Program-made: the position numbers and the translations under genes
Assembly: GCA_015061185.1 (NCBI GenBank)
Contig: SUWZ01000022.1
Coordinates: forward strand, 1-40,965
Source of the DNA: Bacteroidales bacterium
GTDB taxonomy: Bacteria > Bacteroidota > Bacteroidia > Bacteroidales > Paludibacteraceae
Length of the DNA stretch: 40,965 nt
Reading direction: 5' to 3'
The notes under the pieces: generated by a model
Told to the model about the DNA's origin: nothing
Seen by the model: only the letters and a program-made list of their open reading frames with translations
Databases searched by the model: none
In this document: positions 26,901-37,000 of the stretch, in pieces
Position numbering within the stretch: the stretch's first letter is position 1
Layout of the letters: the number at the start of each line of letters is the position of its first letter

Positions 26901-29900
26901 ACAAACCGCGTGAAAGCACTGGAACATTTGCTGTTGGAACGTCCTCTTTCGTCAAGACAAAAGAGGCATCACAATTGCTGTCTGCATATATTGTAACAAA
27001 CTCATCCGGACAATCCGGTTCCGGAGTTGTTCCTGTACTAACTACAATTGTTTGACCGCACTGCAACTCATTGCCTGAAGCATCCTTAATTGTATAATTA
27101 ATTAAATTGGCACCTACTTTGAATTGCAATTTCTTTAAGTCTTCAATACCATTCAAATTTGTACCTACACCAACATTTGATGCAAAAACAGCTCCGGAAG
27201 GATCATATACTCGAACCTCTACTGTCACATTATTATCACAATTGTCTTTTACATCTGAAGCTGTAACGAATTTTATAAGCCCCTCATCAAACGGATTCTT
27301 AAGCGTTCCTTCATAAGTATTACCATCTTTCTTTACATCATCATACGATGCAAAATCTAGATATTCCGGCAACTCATTTAATGCTTTATAAGTATTTGCC
27401 AAAGCATAAATGGTTGTCAACTGGGTACAATCAAAAACAGGAGCTGTTTTATCTTTTACTTCAAATTGAAGAATACAATCTTCATAAACACTTGTGTTGT
27501 ATGCTTTGTAATATCTCCAAACAATTCGATAGGTCTGATTCACCTTAAATATCAAATCATCAAACTCATCCTTCTCAATTCTACGATAAGAATCTAATGC
27601 CCCTCCATTTTCTCCAGATATAAAAATCACCGGAGATAATGCAGTTCCTGCACCGGAACAAACATCAACAGCCGACGGAGATTCTACCTGTCCTAACAAA
27701 CCATTTACAGAAAGTCCACAAATAGAATCAAAACTTGCTACAACTTGCGGGGCATTTACATTGTAATGACATGTAACATTCGGTTTGGTATCATCAATAA
27801 CCTCAACCAACTGTGTACAATAGGATGTATTTCCCCAATCATCTGTAAAACTCCACAATATATAGGTTGATCCTATCTCATAAGGGGCATTCAAGTTTAC
27901 TCCCCTATCAAAAAGTGCTCTTGTATCTTCATTATTAGGATCCGGCACGTTTGCACTAACCAAACGACCTTCATAAACGCCCAATATTTCACCATCAACA
28001 CCATTTTGATCTTTCAATGTTGGAGCTGCCAATCCCGGCAATTCAACTTTTGACCCCGGTGTTGCTTCACAAGCTCCTTGCTCAGTGGTAGTTGTTGCAA
28101 AACTATCAATCTCGACACAATTTATATTTGGTGCTGTTGTATCCTTGACTAAAATTTCAACAGCACAAGTCGCTTCATTTCCACAACCATCGCGTACAAC
28201 ATACTCCACACAATAACTTCCTGCAGACAAATTTACAGGGTTGTTTTTAAGCGCATTTTCAACTTTTAACTTAGACGTAGCAATAGATGCAACCTCTTTA
28301 CCGCAAACACCTTCTTTCTTCTCCTTTACACTGACAAAGAAATCCGGATCTTTTTCACAACCTGCCTCAAAAGTTGGAGATTTCAACTGAATTGACTTTT
28401 CAGACTCGGTTTCAGACAAAAAGAAAGACTCTGATTGAGGTAATTTATCACAATGAATTTCAGGTTGTTCCAATGGTGAAACGCCATAAGTACGCTCCGC
28501 TTTAGTAGGACATCCAACATCCTGAATAGAAACTGTAACACCCAACTTATGTTCCTTAAGTTTTCCACTACAAGCCGAATCCCAAGGCATAACAACATTA
28601 GCCGAATCCGGATGTCCAGTAAAAGGAGTCGCACTACTCCATTCATAAATATATGGCAAGTCTTCCATTTCTCCATCAGCTTTAATGGTAAGAACTTGCT
28701 TCTTATCCGTAGGACAAAGTTTTTTCTGATTTTCATCTACACCATCCGAACCATTGTGCAACACCAAATCTATTTTAGGCATTCTATAAGCATTAAGTGT
28801 AGCCGGAATCGGAGTTGAAGCAGTCTCTTTTTTATATGTATTATCCGGCAATTTTTCCCAAAAATTGGTATAAACTTGCAATATATATTCGCCACTATAG
28901 TCTTCATTTCCTAATTTTACGAATATAGTATCACCCTTAGGATCACCATGTACCAGTTCACCTCCTTTATAACTAATTCTGTTAGAAATATCTTTATCAC
29001 CCTTCGTCAACTTCCAAGTATAAGAAACATTAGGATTACCATCACGTGGCTCCACATAAAACTTTTCTCCTATTGCATCAGTATCTGTAGGATCAAAACA
29101 AATAGTTCTCTCTCCAACAATTTTACCTGGCAAAATCGGTTTACAATTCTTACCAGTTACAAAAAATTCTACTACGGTATTAGTATTAGAATCTTTAACT
29201 CTATATTTATCTTTTCCTAAATTTTCAACCTTTATCTGTATTTCATCAACATTTTTATCATTGATAGTAATCCATTCAGTTCCAACCCATTTTTGCCAAA
29301 CATATTTTGCATTACGAGGGAATCCTGCCGCATGAACTAAAACATTATCACCTATGCAAACAGCACTATTATCCATACATACCATTTGTGCCTCTCCTGA
29401 AATATAATCTACTGCAACTTCTGCACAATTACTCCATTGTTGAAATTCAGGATAAATTTCTAACGATTCTTGATTCTGCGTCCTAAATTCACCATAAAAA
29501 ACAAATTCCATTCTTAATAATTTATTACCATTCTCAAGAAAAGAATTAACATCTCCTCCCAACACCAAGTTATTATCAAGATGACCATTTCCGCAAACAT
29601 CAGAATAGTTTTTTAAATGAGTTCCTTTTTTCCCATCATATATAGAAGCATCCACACACAATCGAACGGAATTTCCAAATTGAGTTCTAAAATTCATTTT
29701 TGCCTGCGACTCAAAGCTCGTACAATTTTCAAGGTTAAGATACAATCGCATTGAGAACCTAAAAGTCTTACCATAATACTTAGCTCTATCAAAAGTTAAC
29801 TTAAAAGGAGTTGAAGAGCCATTAGAAACATTATATACATAGTAATAATTATCCCCTACAACGCCTTTTACAGAATCCATATCGGTTACTTTATCCCATT

Positions 29901-30471
29901 TTTGCACCATTCCAAAAGAACTTCCAACAAAGGTAATACCATTATCCTGAAAATGATTTTCAACTTTATTAAGATCAAATGAAAATTTATCTTCACTCCC
30001 TGGTTTAGGGTTAAAATCTGTTCCCAAATAATATTCACCAGTAGTTGTTGTATAACAAGACGAAGCACACTCATTTTCTGGTGCTTGATTAACCGTAACA
30101 ACATTAGATTGTTTCCCTCCGGCTTTTGCATAGTATGAGTAATTGGTATTGCTCATATCATCAACATGAACAAAAACCCCATCAGCACCGGTTGCAGAAC
30201 CAACTATCCCAAAATTAGTACCATCAATAGAACGATAAAAGTCAACCGTAGTAACATTTGAATCAAAACCTGTTGCCTGCAATACAATCGGATTGTTAGG
30301 ACATGCTGTTGTTGATTCTACTCCATCAACTGTTAACGTCTGGGCAAACGCTCCACTACTTCCTAAAAACACACAGAGAAATAAGGCAACCCACTTTGTT
30401 ACCTTCTTAAAAATTATTCCCATTTTATTTTCCCTATTCTTTATATAAAATTTTGTTTCCATAACCAACAT
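17923..30471 (-). CDS. Giant HYR-like repeat surface protein with CHU_C / T9SS type B C-terminus
   Basis: 4,182 residues from the longest start; ATGs at 30462 and 30423 are also possible, and the last gives the neatest signal peptide (WVALFLCVFLGSSGAFAQ). An Ig/PKD-like region and a jelly-roll-like segment occupy the first ~600 residues. Then come about thirty modules of 80-120 residues with the HYR-like pattern: DC near the start, D.C in the middle, PxGxTTIxWxF and a last C.Q.V. From about 23,505 down to 20,040 the modules follow a repeated higher-order order (see findings). The last ~75 residues (PTAFTPYDKDGMND, VVIFDRYGAKVFEG, GVYYSKV) are the gliding-motility-associated CHU_C domain, a T9SS type B signal, so the product is secreted and attached at the cell surface. 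The adjacent 2,534-residue gene is a paralogue. Likely an adhesin or surface filament; ligand unknown. Confidence 0.88.
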   Translation of the reverse strand: MLVMETKFYIKNRENKMGIIFKKVTKWVALFLCVFLGSSGAFAQTLTVDGVESTTACPNNPIVLQATGFDSNVTTVDFYRSIDGTNFGIVGSATGADGVFVHVDDMSNTNYSYYAKAGGKQSNVVTVNQAPENECASSCYTTTTGEYYLGTDFNPKPGSEDKFSFDLNKVENHFQDNGITFVGSSFGMVQKWDKVTDMDSVKGVVGDNYYYVYNVSNGSSTPFKLTFDRAKYYGKTFRFSMRLYLNLENCTSFESQAKMNFRTQFGNSVRLCVDASIYDGKKGTHLKNYSDVCGNGHLDNNLVLGGDVNSFLENGNKLLRMEFVFYGEFRTQNQESLEIYPEFQQWSNCAEVAVDYISGEAQMVCMDNSAVCIGDNVLVHAAGFPRNAKYVWQKWVGTEWITINDKNVDEIQIKVENLGKDKYRVKDSNTNTVVEFFVTGKNCKPILPGKIVGERTICFDPTDTDAIGEKFYVEPRDGNPNVSYTWKLTKGDKDISNRISYKGGELVHGDPKGDTIFVKLGNEDYSGEYILQVYTNFWEKLPDNTYKKETASTPIPATLNAYRMPKIDLVLHNGSDGVDENQKKLCPTDKKQVLTIKADGEMEDLPYIYEWSSATPFTGHPDSANVVMPWDSACSGKLKEHKLGVTVSIQDVGCPTKAERTYGVSPLEQPEIHCDKLPQSESFFLSETESEKSIQLKSPTFEAGCEKDPDFFVSVKEKKEGVCGKEVASIATSKLKVENALKNNPVNLSAGSYCVEYVVRDGCGNEATCAVEILVKDTTAPNINCVEIDSFATTTTEQGACEATPGSKVELPGLAAPTLKDQNGVDGEILGVYEGRLVSANVPDPNNEDTRALFDRGVNLNAPYEIGSTYILWSFTDDWGNTSYCTQLVEVIDDTKPNVTCHYNVNAPQVVASFDSICGLSVNGLLGQVESPSAVDVCSGAGTALSPVIFISGENGGALDSYRRIEKDEFDDLIFKVNQTYRIVWRYYKAYNTSVYEDCILQFEVKDKTAPVFDCTQLTTIYALANTYKALNELPEYLDFASYDDVKKDGNTYEGTLKNPFDEGLIKFVTASDVKDNCDNNVTVEVRVYDPSGAVFASNVGVGTNLNGIEDLKKLQFKVGANLINYTIKDASGNELQCGQTIVVSTGTTPEPDCPDEFVTIYADSNCDASFVLTKEDVPTANVPVLSRGLYFVFPSDVLTKEADLHKYFPSNDGVYKDNIGLLSDKSPYYLNEGKTHPAPEKEYVKLPALNMGLLCQATSFDNWDLYNNGRAYQDKVAGPGVGMFPPFGPGPAAKEKEDVGRLIYWSPWRTGADTDDKMIGVSNSMSLTDNYTVYPYKIELLTSDGQPVLAETLIAQDSLYGTEDGTFVHNDIETVRYRYFRPRSYYPYNLNGDKNAAGYISTEEFDYVCEAKSLNRVNNYEETILSTKLTKGEYQLIYHFENQRNKLADDYQSVACTVKIVVEDTIQPTMDCSVIDLAVTKKTFAANDQCKVSMDSLRKYGFKEFTKEELNVNDNCSNRENITLELERVHNSLVNKEPSIVYGNELEMGLTTFRWIITDESSNKDTCELNITVVDLTPPVVDCSKIPNISAVTEPGLCTASSASFGLTIPVAEKGDACSNFSDSEVIKGVPYRYRLDENGDTINGSNGLDVFDVPYELGDTYIRWTFTDAVGNDTFCIQKITVIDNQKPIFADCDNLEKLTYELEAEECAAPVDKVKVLLGSHTATDNCGVEVVGVPYVHVTIGDPIKPEYKDFSYPLFVPLPDNFLKDTTYKIIWVFDDGEGNAIACDQDLEIKDVTGPDISSVCPSDKVIDVAATVECSVEIGNIDLPTIDEMKIDDKCDGILYPEMIIRIVDSKGKYLAYRKNIVDGVDETVGVLFPVTKPGMPHYVIYAYEDKAGNVDTCQFEVNIADSIAPIVECMAKEQGPFFRDDEECYMSWERLFEMYHRPSARDLCDGELYGQDYITPTINRFEIKCSEYVGGVCTKYDTTLVGHTDEEFDYPIGETLLEYIFTDKTGNSDTCLVSIPVQTGIECPNDTLKPKAELGECIVKFGSLNSMLDTLKSYAVDICTGDSILGNWTGRNGTFLPSHDFEFAVGDTSTNIIQLQIPLVGSEYYCDVVIVPMHQNPIKPACEIEPLSDFVVTAIEGECEASNESTANVPVPTAIDTCTKATIYGVPFIYGEDTTKVDFSTKIFPTGTTTIHWQFVSPWNLSDTAWCEQNIIVKGNKKFDIDCDVVAPTYHDTILDCGPADPANLSIKTPWVADPCLTESDTAYKRMGVGVRSDSLAMTDPFPLGNTQIKWTFTDFTGAVDTFCIQDIEIRSREELIIDCDAIEDVRVDVAEGECTVEANKVQLPTPQYALHPCLKDENGEPLKIEGVPSRGDNRDLDSSYYVGRTLIIWTFTDTTNTLAQPIDTCHSYVQVGDVNEMPVDCENFPDTLIVLPDDKCELSWADFNFKVKPVVDLCTREIIDPVVSVTGLSEVVEYLEYKTYFVLESGEEVDVLEPTQVAKDTIVKLLNDLTFNLGASTITWEYNFKGTIFSCNQTISVKNKVAPSGGCESVPDELTIVAPSGECEIPTDALVDSLLKMLEPWPVAYDHCDKEEANPIKGKIYFDGKEITSDGSFSLPVGKNTVQWVFIDTAINTVGDTCDKTLIIQSDMAPIFKCKSLDTLNFETDTCKYTYEWNDENIPQAKDTCTGEFFAGVGTRSDNADLNAPYPMGKTVITWKFKSPYSTDSTICEQVVWVRTTAQPLFDCESLDTVQLFVLDGMCDEDVFTYLDTLTYPVAKDSCTGIEIPGIPLTKDSVEFSSESRFYVGDTTKIIWKFFHDSLNVTPKYCDQYVLVTSYNEPIFDCEALQEQNIKFEIAGCDTILGSDAIPTPAAVDYCTKDSVYGVGSRSDGKALNDPFPIGTTTITWLFKSPYSNISAECDQKVVVLSTQTIDFDCEDLDSIYVPIDDVNTCDTSGLILSTPVALHPCPEQSGIAEIKGVPFINKAVTITPNADSTEWIIDKIHVGLHKITWTFTDPSDPATLVEPVKECEQVLQIGDGTNASVDCKNYPDTTIVLDPTDCAISWEDMNLNIKPVFDVCSGELLVPTLSRSTGKAIEATLNADGTLKIVAEDFTVGVDTIIWFFESIGAQCEQAILVKDNIAPEFDCENFEPNHLTLTAPSGECEVIASAIYDSLENLFEPWPFAIEKCTGDTIPGRVYLDEIAAGNELLKGSSKNITVGDHKLVWLFVDSLINQVGAVCEKDFALKSDMAPKFDCESLTDLKFDIEGCNTNSLTTDDIPTPQAKDACVDTLIAGVGVRLNADSTIQMDGTEPLPVLGVYPVGTTIIRWTFTSPFSNEEKVCYQNVVVKTTQEIDFDCESLEGEVIRISVNPLTLLSDPEDESSKIDTLHAIHPCPAESGVEFILGVPSIEGQEAFILSSDSTKWTIPALPADTYKVVWTFADTTETMVEPIKRCEQTLIVENLKDTLFCPPGRNQSTITCVTEESLPIFNSFEEFKAAGGWITDHNQFDASSFGYIEDSIGTPYCDQTRYVTYFVLDVRGDKISCTDTIFVKDNEAPVFAEMVDTFTIACDEELPIFEKAQVDDCDPDVKLNLDSDSHQGDNPSECNYYSYTIDYQWTAVDRCNNKSVYPFVLSVVDTIAPTINLPLDWSDTALSNYLKGCLFSVPDFEEDLRSEEVIQDNCSSLDNIKISQYPAAGDTIKKTTTIYITISDPCGKDTVVTKVVYVQERDEILSLDAYDITKCGSDSSVIDLWGQTTRFATGFRYQEYGDTWYPVPSNPVYDCYRDSISEESLVFSDNPLTYYDKFHPGPLDADKEIQRSLTELKRMSRSGKYIFVAVDTATMCRDTASSYLTINERPRVAIESGIMTICELTTVDSLDLYSYVKCVDDMGSEITNEGWTLGEDVYSFVDSVIMANNEDNLIYFVENACGKTTSEDTYITFCDSIPSTTEDSLKWVGGSEKNLAMLRSEDYKTKDSILLDVRKRFESEAIVINPTPNDPARIWKGEQVVLELNTDYKFDECLWYKVKGYFDYSSEVLKDSLEDEMDELLDIMEYSDLYELFENPEDTSVYYVTLTDGVCPAIPGQLLQVDVLPKLPTAFTPYDKDGMNDVYMEGRAVVIFDRYGAKVFEGDNGWDGTFKGRLADPGVYYSKVFLNSGMSLSGTIEIVKVK
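20040..23505 (-). repeat. Higher-order module array inside the 4,182-residue gene
   Basis: Modules recognisable by their signatures: alpha (HPCPxxSG, then WTFTD), beta (VDCxNxPDTxIVL, W.D.N), gamma (APSGECE, EPWP), delta (FDCESL, IPTPQAKDAC, GVGxRSD, SPYS). Approximate starts are alpha 23505, beta 23185, gamma 22810, delta 22490, an extra delta-like pair at 22220 and 21920, alpha 21650, beta 21320, gamma 21010, delta 20690, alpha 20380. The unit is about 1.27-1.29 kb. Confidence 0.7.
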
Positions 30472-30943
30472 TTATTTTTGAATCTCGCTTGATTCTAATT
30501 TCCATAATATCCTATCCGTATAAGAAAGCCATTCAATCTCAAACACTGCTTGAAATCAAGTTCACCTTCTCCATTCAAAAAGTATACAATAGTATCAAAA
30601 CTCATTGTAATTAAGCGTTTTACTATCCTACTATATTACCAACTTTACATTAACTACCAATTAATTTGAACTCTTTTTACCTAACAAACTACTATTACAA
30701 AATATAAAATTCACACTCAAACCTCACAACCACAATACTTAACTAAGCAGCAATTAAGCATAAAAAATCCAACATTTAATTCGTCCATTAACTCTAACTT
30801 CAAAGTGCAAAAATAATAAGTTTTTAAAAAAAATCAAAAATTTTAATACTATTTTACAAAGATGAATTTTACATTTCTTATTCTCACCTTAACTAACATT
30901 AAGAAAGATGAAATTGTATTTTAGAGAAATCTTATAAAAAAAA
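30472..30943. other. Long leader region of the 4,182-residue gene
   Basis: No gene is visible. The stretch is very AT-rich. It contains the promoter at 30808-30838, so about 330-380 nt would be transcribed as an untranslated leader before the giant ORF. I see no recognisable riboswitch. Confidence 0.5.
30808..30838 (-). promoter_or_regulatory. Promoter of the 4,182-residue gene
   Basis: On the minus strand TTTG (complement of 30835-30838), a 19-nt spacer and TATTTTTG (complement of 30808-30815). A full consensus match, though the area is A/T-rich enough for a chance match to be possible. Confidence 0.5.
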
Positions 30944-30993
30944 CAGGCAAGTCGAGGACTCGACCTGCCTGCAAACGCTTTCGAAACGAAAGC
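30936..30993 (-). terminator. Terminator of the 2,534-residue gene
   Basis: Minus strand: after the stop comes a 7-bp hairpin (GCTTTCG / CGAAAGC at 30977-30993). It is followed by a 13-bp stem between CAGGCAAGTCGAG (30944-30956) and its partner (30959-30971) with one wobble, and a run of T. Strong rho-independent signal. Confidence 0.85.
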
Positions 30994-31031
30994 CAATCGA
31001 AATAACCTTAATTATAGCGAATTTCTAATTG

Positions 31032-34000
31032 CTATTCTGTTTTAACAACTTCTATAGAGCCATTCAACACCACACCTCCACCTAAAACGACCTTACAGAA
31101 GTAAACTCCCGGATCAACCATTCGTCCTTTATGTGTTCCATCCCAACCATTATTTCCTTCAAATACCTTAGCTCCATAACGGTCGAAAATCACAACCTCT
31201 CTGCCCTCCATAAATATATCATTCAAACCATCAACCACGTATGGTGTAAAGGCTGTAGGCAATGAAGGCAATACATCAACTTGCAACACATCACTCGCAA
31301 TAGGAGGACAAACTCCATCTGCCAACGCTACATAGTATTTTGAAGTATCTTGAGGGGTTCCAACAAACGACCTTGCTCCAAAGAAATCACTTGAAAATAC
31401 TAACTCATCAGGTTCATCCATTGGATCTGCCAACGCCTCCGCTGAGAAGTCACATAATCCTACTACTTTGTACCAATTGCTATAAGCGAATTGGTAATCT
31501 GTGGACAAGTATAATGCAATTTCTTCAGACTCCCAAATTCTTGAAGGATTTTTTGGCTCCGAGGTTAGTATTATTTGACTTTTGTCAAAACGTTGACGTA
31601 TTTTTAACTGAATCTTATTGTCAACTTTCAACTCTTCTTTTCTGAGCAAAAGTAGATTATCTATGTTTCCTACCATTGCCAAACTATCCTCTGTAGTTAA
31701 TGTTGCATCCGTACAGAATGTAAAGTATGAGTTATCAGAAGTGGTGCGTCCACATGCATTTTCAGAATAGAAAACCAATGATGAGAAATCAGAGTTGTAG
31801 GTCACTGTATCTGAATAGTGATATTCTTCTCCATCTAACAACCAACCTCTCTTAGTAATTGGCATACCCATATCATCCTCGCAGGTCACCCAACTATCCA
31901 ACTCCACAGAATCCAAAACGGTTAATTCACACACTTCGCGCATTCCTGCAGGCATTGAAATTCTTGGTGCTTCGTTAATTGTAATGTCAACCGCAACAGT
32001 ATCATAACAGTAAGTGAAAGTATCCATCACTACATATATATACTTGCCACTCTGAGATTTTTTGTTCAATGTCAATAACTTATTCAACTTTGAAGACAAC
32101 TCATCTCCTTTATAATTAGAGAAAAGGCTTGCGTATGTTTGTGGATTGTCACTATATATCAAAGAGGATTCATTCAATTCTCCTTCATAACAATCATAAA
32201 CCGGAGTTGCACTAACCTCTCCTTTGAATACAACATACTCTCCTTTTGAATTCTTTCTGATTGTTTCTTGCATAATCGATCCTGTAGCAAAACGCAATTG
32301 TTGACTCCAAAGGTTAACTCCGGATGAATCTGAACCACAATGCACTGTATCTCTTGTCAAAACGGTGATAACAGACTCTTTTGTAGGTACAACTATTACC
32401 TTTTTAAGTGTGTCTTTATTTCCACACATATCTTCTACAATGATATTCAAAATTGTTGTGCCGGAAAGCGGTGTAAACTCTGCAGGACTTTGATAAACAC
32501 TCAATGCGCTTGTGTCTGTACAATTATCGTAAGAGAATGACTTGACGTAGTCTCTAAAGTCCGGAACCAAAAATTGACATCCTTTCTCAGCCAAAGCCAC
32601 CGAAGTATCAGTCCAACTTGTCGGAATATCAAATTGTGGCTTACTATCATCTATTATCTTAATATACTGAATTAAAACACTTTCATTTCCACAACGGTCT
32701 GTTGCCACCCACTTTCTTGCAATTGTGTAGTTGTAGTAATCACACAACTTAGAATCTCCTCCTCTATTGTTATATTCACTGTAAACCAACGTAGGATTAG
32801 GGTCACAATTATCTGCGATTGAAATCTCCGGTACAGCCGGAATCTCATCTTGATTTTGACATAATATTGTCACATCTTTCGCCTCTCCTATAAATTCAGG
32901 TGCCTCATCATCTACAACAGTTAATGTCTGCTCGCATGAAATTTCATTTCCTCGTACATCCAAAACCGAGTATCTTCTGGTATAAGTCATATTACAAGAA
33001 TCTCCAACGATAATTTCTGTAGCTTTGAATGTTTGTGCTTGAATTTTGCTATCATTAGAAAATGTTCCCCCGGCTGCTTTAAACGCCTCAAATGTTTGAT
33101 AAGGCGCAGGAACAGCTGCCAAACAAGAAATTACGCCACCGGCAGGGAAATCATTAGGGCAATTCATCTCTTCCAGAACCCAATCGGATACTTGCAACAC
33201 CTGAGTACAAGATGCCTTGTTTCCGGACTTATCTTCAAACACCCAATAAATAGTAGTATTTCCTACCGGGAATTTATCCAAAAGTTCAATATTAGTTCCG
33301 TTTTCAAGAACTCCGTAGGCTGTAATTAATCCATCACATAAATCATCCATTGTTGGATTAACCAACCCTTGAGCTTTTGCCTCTTCTAAAGTTAGGGCAT
33401 CGGAGAAAGTAGATTCTACCGTCAGACCTACATTTAGCGTATCAACAATATCCTCACATGGTGCATCCGGCGCAAACGTATCAACCACAATAATGTTTTG
33501 CGGACACTCCTTGGTTGTAATACTATATGGAGAGTCAAACAACCATACAATCGGAGTTGTTCCTACCGGATAAATATCTTTCAAGCCCATTGCTGTTCCC
33601 GGAACATCTGCACCGGTACAAGAATCCTTTGCTATAGGCACATTTAATTTCAAAATTGCAGAAGAAAGTTCGCATTGTTCCATTGTCAGGTAAATAGTTG
33701 TATCTTGCAAAGAAGAACAATCAAATTGTGGAGCTCCATCTCCCAAAACAGTTATCATCTGCTCACAATATTTACCTACTGCATTCATGGTATCACTCTT
33801 GAAAGTCCAAAGTACCGTCAAGGTATCTCCAACTGACAATTGCGTTGGCAATGCCGAACCATCCAACTTTGTAGGAACTCCAATCACGTCGTTGTTTGTA
33901 CAAACATCTTTTGCTATTGGATTCAACTTATTTAAAGTATCAATCAAAGCTTCACCCGTTGCATAGCACTCACCCGGTAACGATCTCAATGCAATAGGTT

Positions 34001-37000
34001 TCAAATCGTTACAATCAAATGTTGGTGCCATAGAATCCAATACAATAACTGCTTGACTACAAGTAAAGTCTTGTGTTGCAAACTTATAGTTCCAATAGAT
34101 TGTATCTACTCCCACATCAAATGTCTCTTCCATCGTTTTTCCGCTCCAACGTGACAATGTAGGAAGAATCTCTACTTTTGTACATAAATCAACTACCGAT
34201 GGAGCTTTGAAATTAATCTCACCCCAAGTTATTTCGCAATCTTCCGGAGAGAGAACAACAACTGTATCCGGAATATTATCACAATTCAAAGGCATCTGAT
34301 TCACATCTCCTACTTGTACATCTTGTGTACATACCTTTTCATTATGTTGCATCGTTCCGGTAATATCTTTAAATGTCCAAGTAATTGTTGTTACTCCAAC
34401 AGGATATGGAGCATCAATACTCTTATTATCTGAGCGTTTTCCTACAGCTACGATAGAATCTATTCCGGCTTGCTCCGGACATGGATGCGGTGCTTTTGGT
34501 ACATTCACTTCAACTTCCACAGAACACTCTCCTTCCGGAACATCCTTCTTAATCAATGAAAGAGATTCGCATTTGAAATCCATCTCTTGCTTAGTAAGAA
34601 TAGTTAAAGATTGATCGCAAGAATCTGTCTTAGTGGAATACGGACTCGTAAAGACCCAACGAATGATGGTTGTTCCAACCGGATACAACCCAAATAGTGG
34701 TCCCCCATCCAAACGTTTTCCAACACCTTGAATCGAATCTCCTGTACATGCATCAATTGCAAATGGATATTCTATATCTTGCTCTGATAAAGTGGTATCA
34801 CATCCCTCTATGAGAATTGTATCGTGCGCCAACGATTGACAATCAAAAATTGGTTTTTTATCGCTTTGCAATACCAACTTTTGTTCACAAACCTTAGCCA
34901 CTTCATTGATTGTTGTATCAATAAATATCCACTTAATATCGTAAGCTCCAACTTTAAGAATTGTGTCTGTATTGTTAGTGAGTTCAACAGAATCTCCAAT
35001 AACGGCAACTCCCGGAATCAATTTTCCTGTACAAGCATCAGTAGCCGTTGGCCATGGATTAAAAATCATCTCCACAATAGAAGACCATGGAGCCTCGCAA
35101 ACTCCGGTTGGTGCAGAAACATTTCTATCTGCCACATTTTTACAATCGAATAATGGCTCTCTCGAGGTTTTGGTATAAACCTTTTGAATACAATAGACGG
35201 TATCATTACCAGGGAACGCAAATGACCATAATATGTAGGTAATTCCCACTTTGTATGTCTCTTCGATGCCAATCGTCTTATCAAATCCTGCAGAAGGATG
35301 TGCAATTGATGGTTCAACACCATAAATCCGACCTTCGTACGTTCCTATGAAATCTCCTAAAACTGAATCTTTTAATAACGGAGGCAAAATAACCTCTCCC
35401 GCACCCGGAGTAAATTCACATGCATCACCTGCTTTATAAATTGCATCAAAGACTTGCGTACATGGGTCACAAAACTCAATTGCCTTCACTGCAATTTTTT
35501 GTTCTCCGGCCGGACAGTTATTTACTTTGTCTCCCTCCTTTTTACCAAAGTCATAACCTTCTATTGTAACATTGCTGAACAAATCAAAAGCGACTCCGGT
35601 TGCAAGTTGCTTGCCACGATGATTGACAGTATAACTATCTAATCCACTCTCTAATACCAATTGCAATGTATCTCTATCTCCCTCCACTGTATCTTGCACA
35701 ATCACTTCTCCATTCACATTTTTCCATACAGCTAACCATTTATGAGTTGGCAATGGAGCTTCTCTACGAGTGATTAGGTTGACAATCCATCCTTCTTCTT
35801 TACAATATCCTGCTACAGTGTCAGCTGCAAACTCTCCTCCATAATTATTTTTTATCGTTAGAACAGACTGTGCTACATCATAATCGCAACCCCTCAATCC
35901 TGTTCCAATTCCTTGAGAAACCAAACGCGCATCTTCATAAAAGCCTGCAATTACAACTCTATACTGAACCTCTCCCGCAAATTTTTTATCACTTGAAGAG
36001 ATGATAACAGAATCTTGTTTTGCATCTTCTGCACTATTATATTCTTTTAAGTCAACCCAAACAACTCCTGTCTCATTATATGTGGCATATTGGAATATAT
36101 AGTATGGATCTTTAATATATTCTGTTGATTGTTTTGCTCTCAAAATCACATCATCAATACCTCCCGAGCAAACCACAACATCCTCTGTATATACTTTTCC
36201 TTCGATTTCTGCCGATATATCAACTTTTGGAACACAAACAGAGAACGTAATATCATCCATCAAAATATCATTACCATTACCTGTTTCTCCATTGTTATAG
36301 ACAACTACCCACATAGAATGCACTCCCTCATCTTCAAGTGCCAAGTATTGTTCTACCGATGTCCACTCTGTAGATCCGGAAGGAATATCTTGTGTATTAA
36401 CAGAACCCAACATCACAGCATCACTTATCCCACCAAAAACCTTCTCACTATCTGTAAACTGTCTTAACAAACAGATGGTTAAGTTTACGGGGTTTTGGCC
36501 TAACTTCTTCGTTGCATTACGTACATTCATGCTGAATGAGAACTGTTTGGCAGGACAAAGCAAATCCACTTTTTGAGCATAGATGGCTGCTTTAGACACA
36601 TTCGTATTTCCTGCATTTACAAACAACATTCCTCCATTCGGCATGCCTGATGCATCTTGTGCCGATACATAGTCGTGGACATCATCACCGCGACCATCAC
36701 ATGATATCGGGTCTGCAACAATCGCATAATACCCATCCTGCAAACGAACTGACGGGTTTGATTCACACCAAGTATATGTCCCCACTACCGGATTCTCTGG
36801 CTGAAACAAGTGTCCATTTGTTCCTACATATTGGTTGGCATCGGCATCTTCGCCTACACTCGCCATAAATTCTGTAGCAGTCACAACATACCCCATTGGA
36901 TCCGGCGCAACATAATTCTTAATTGCAAATTTATTTGTTTGTGAAAAATCTACATTTAACTTAGAATTATTCCCAACTCGAGTATTTAGATAATATGGGT

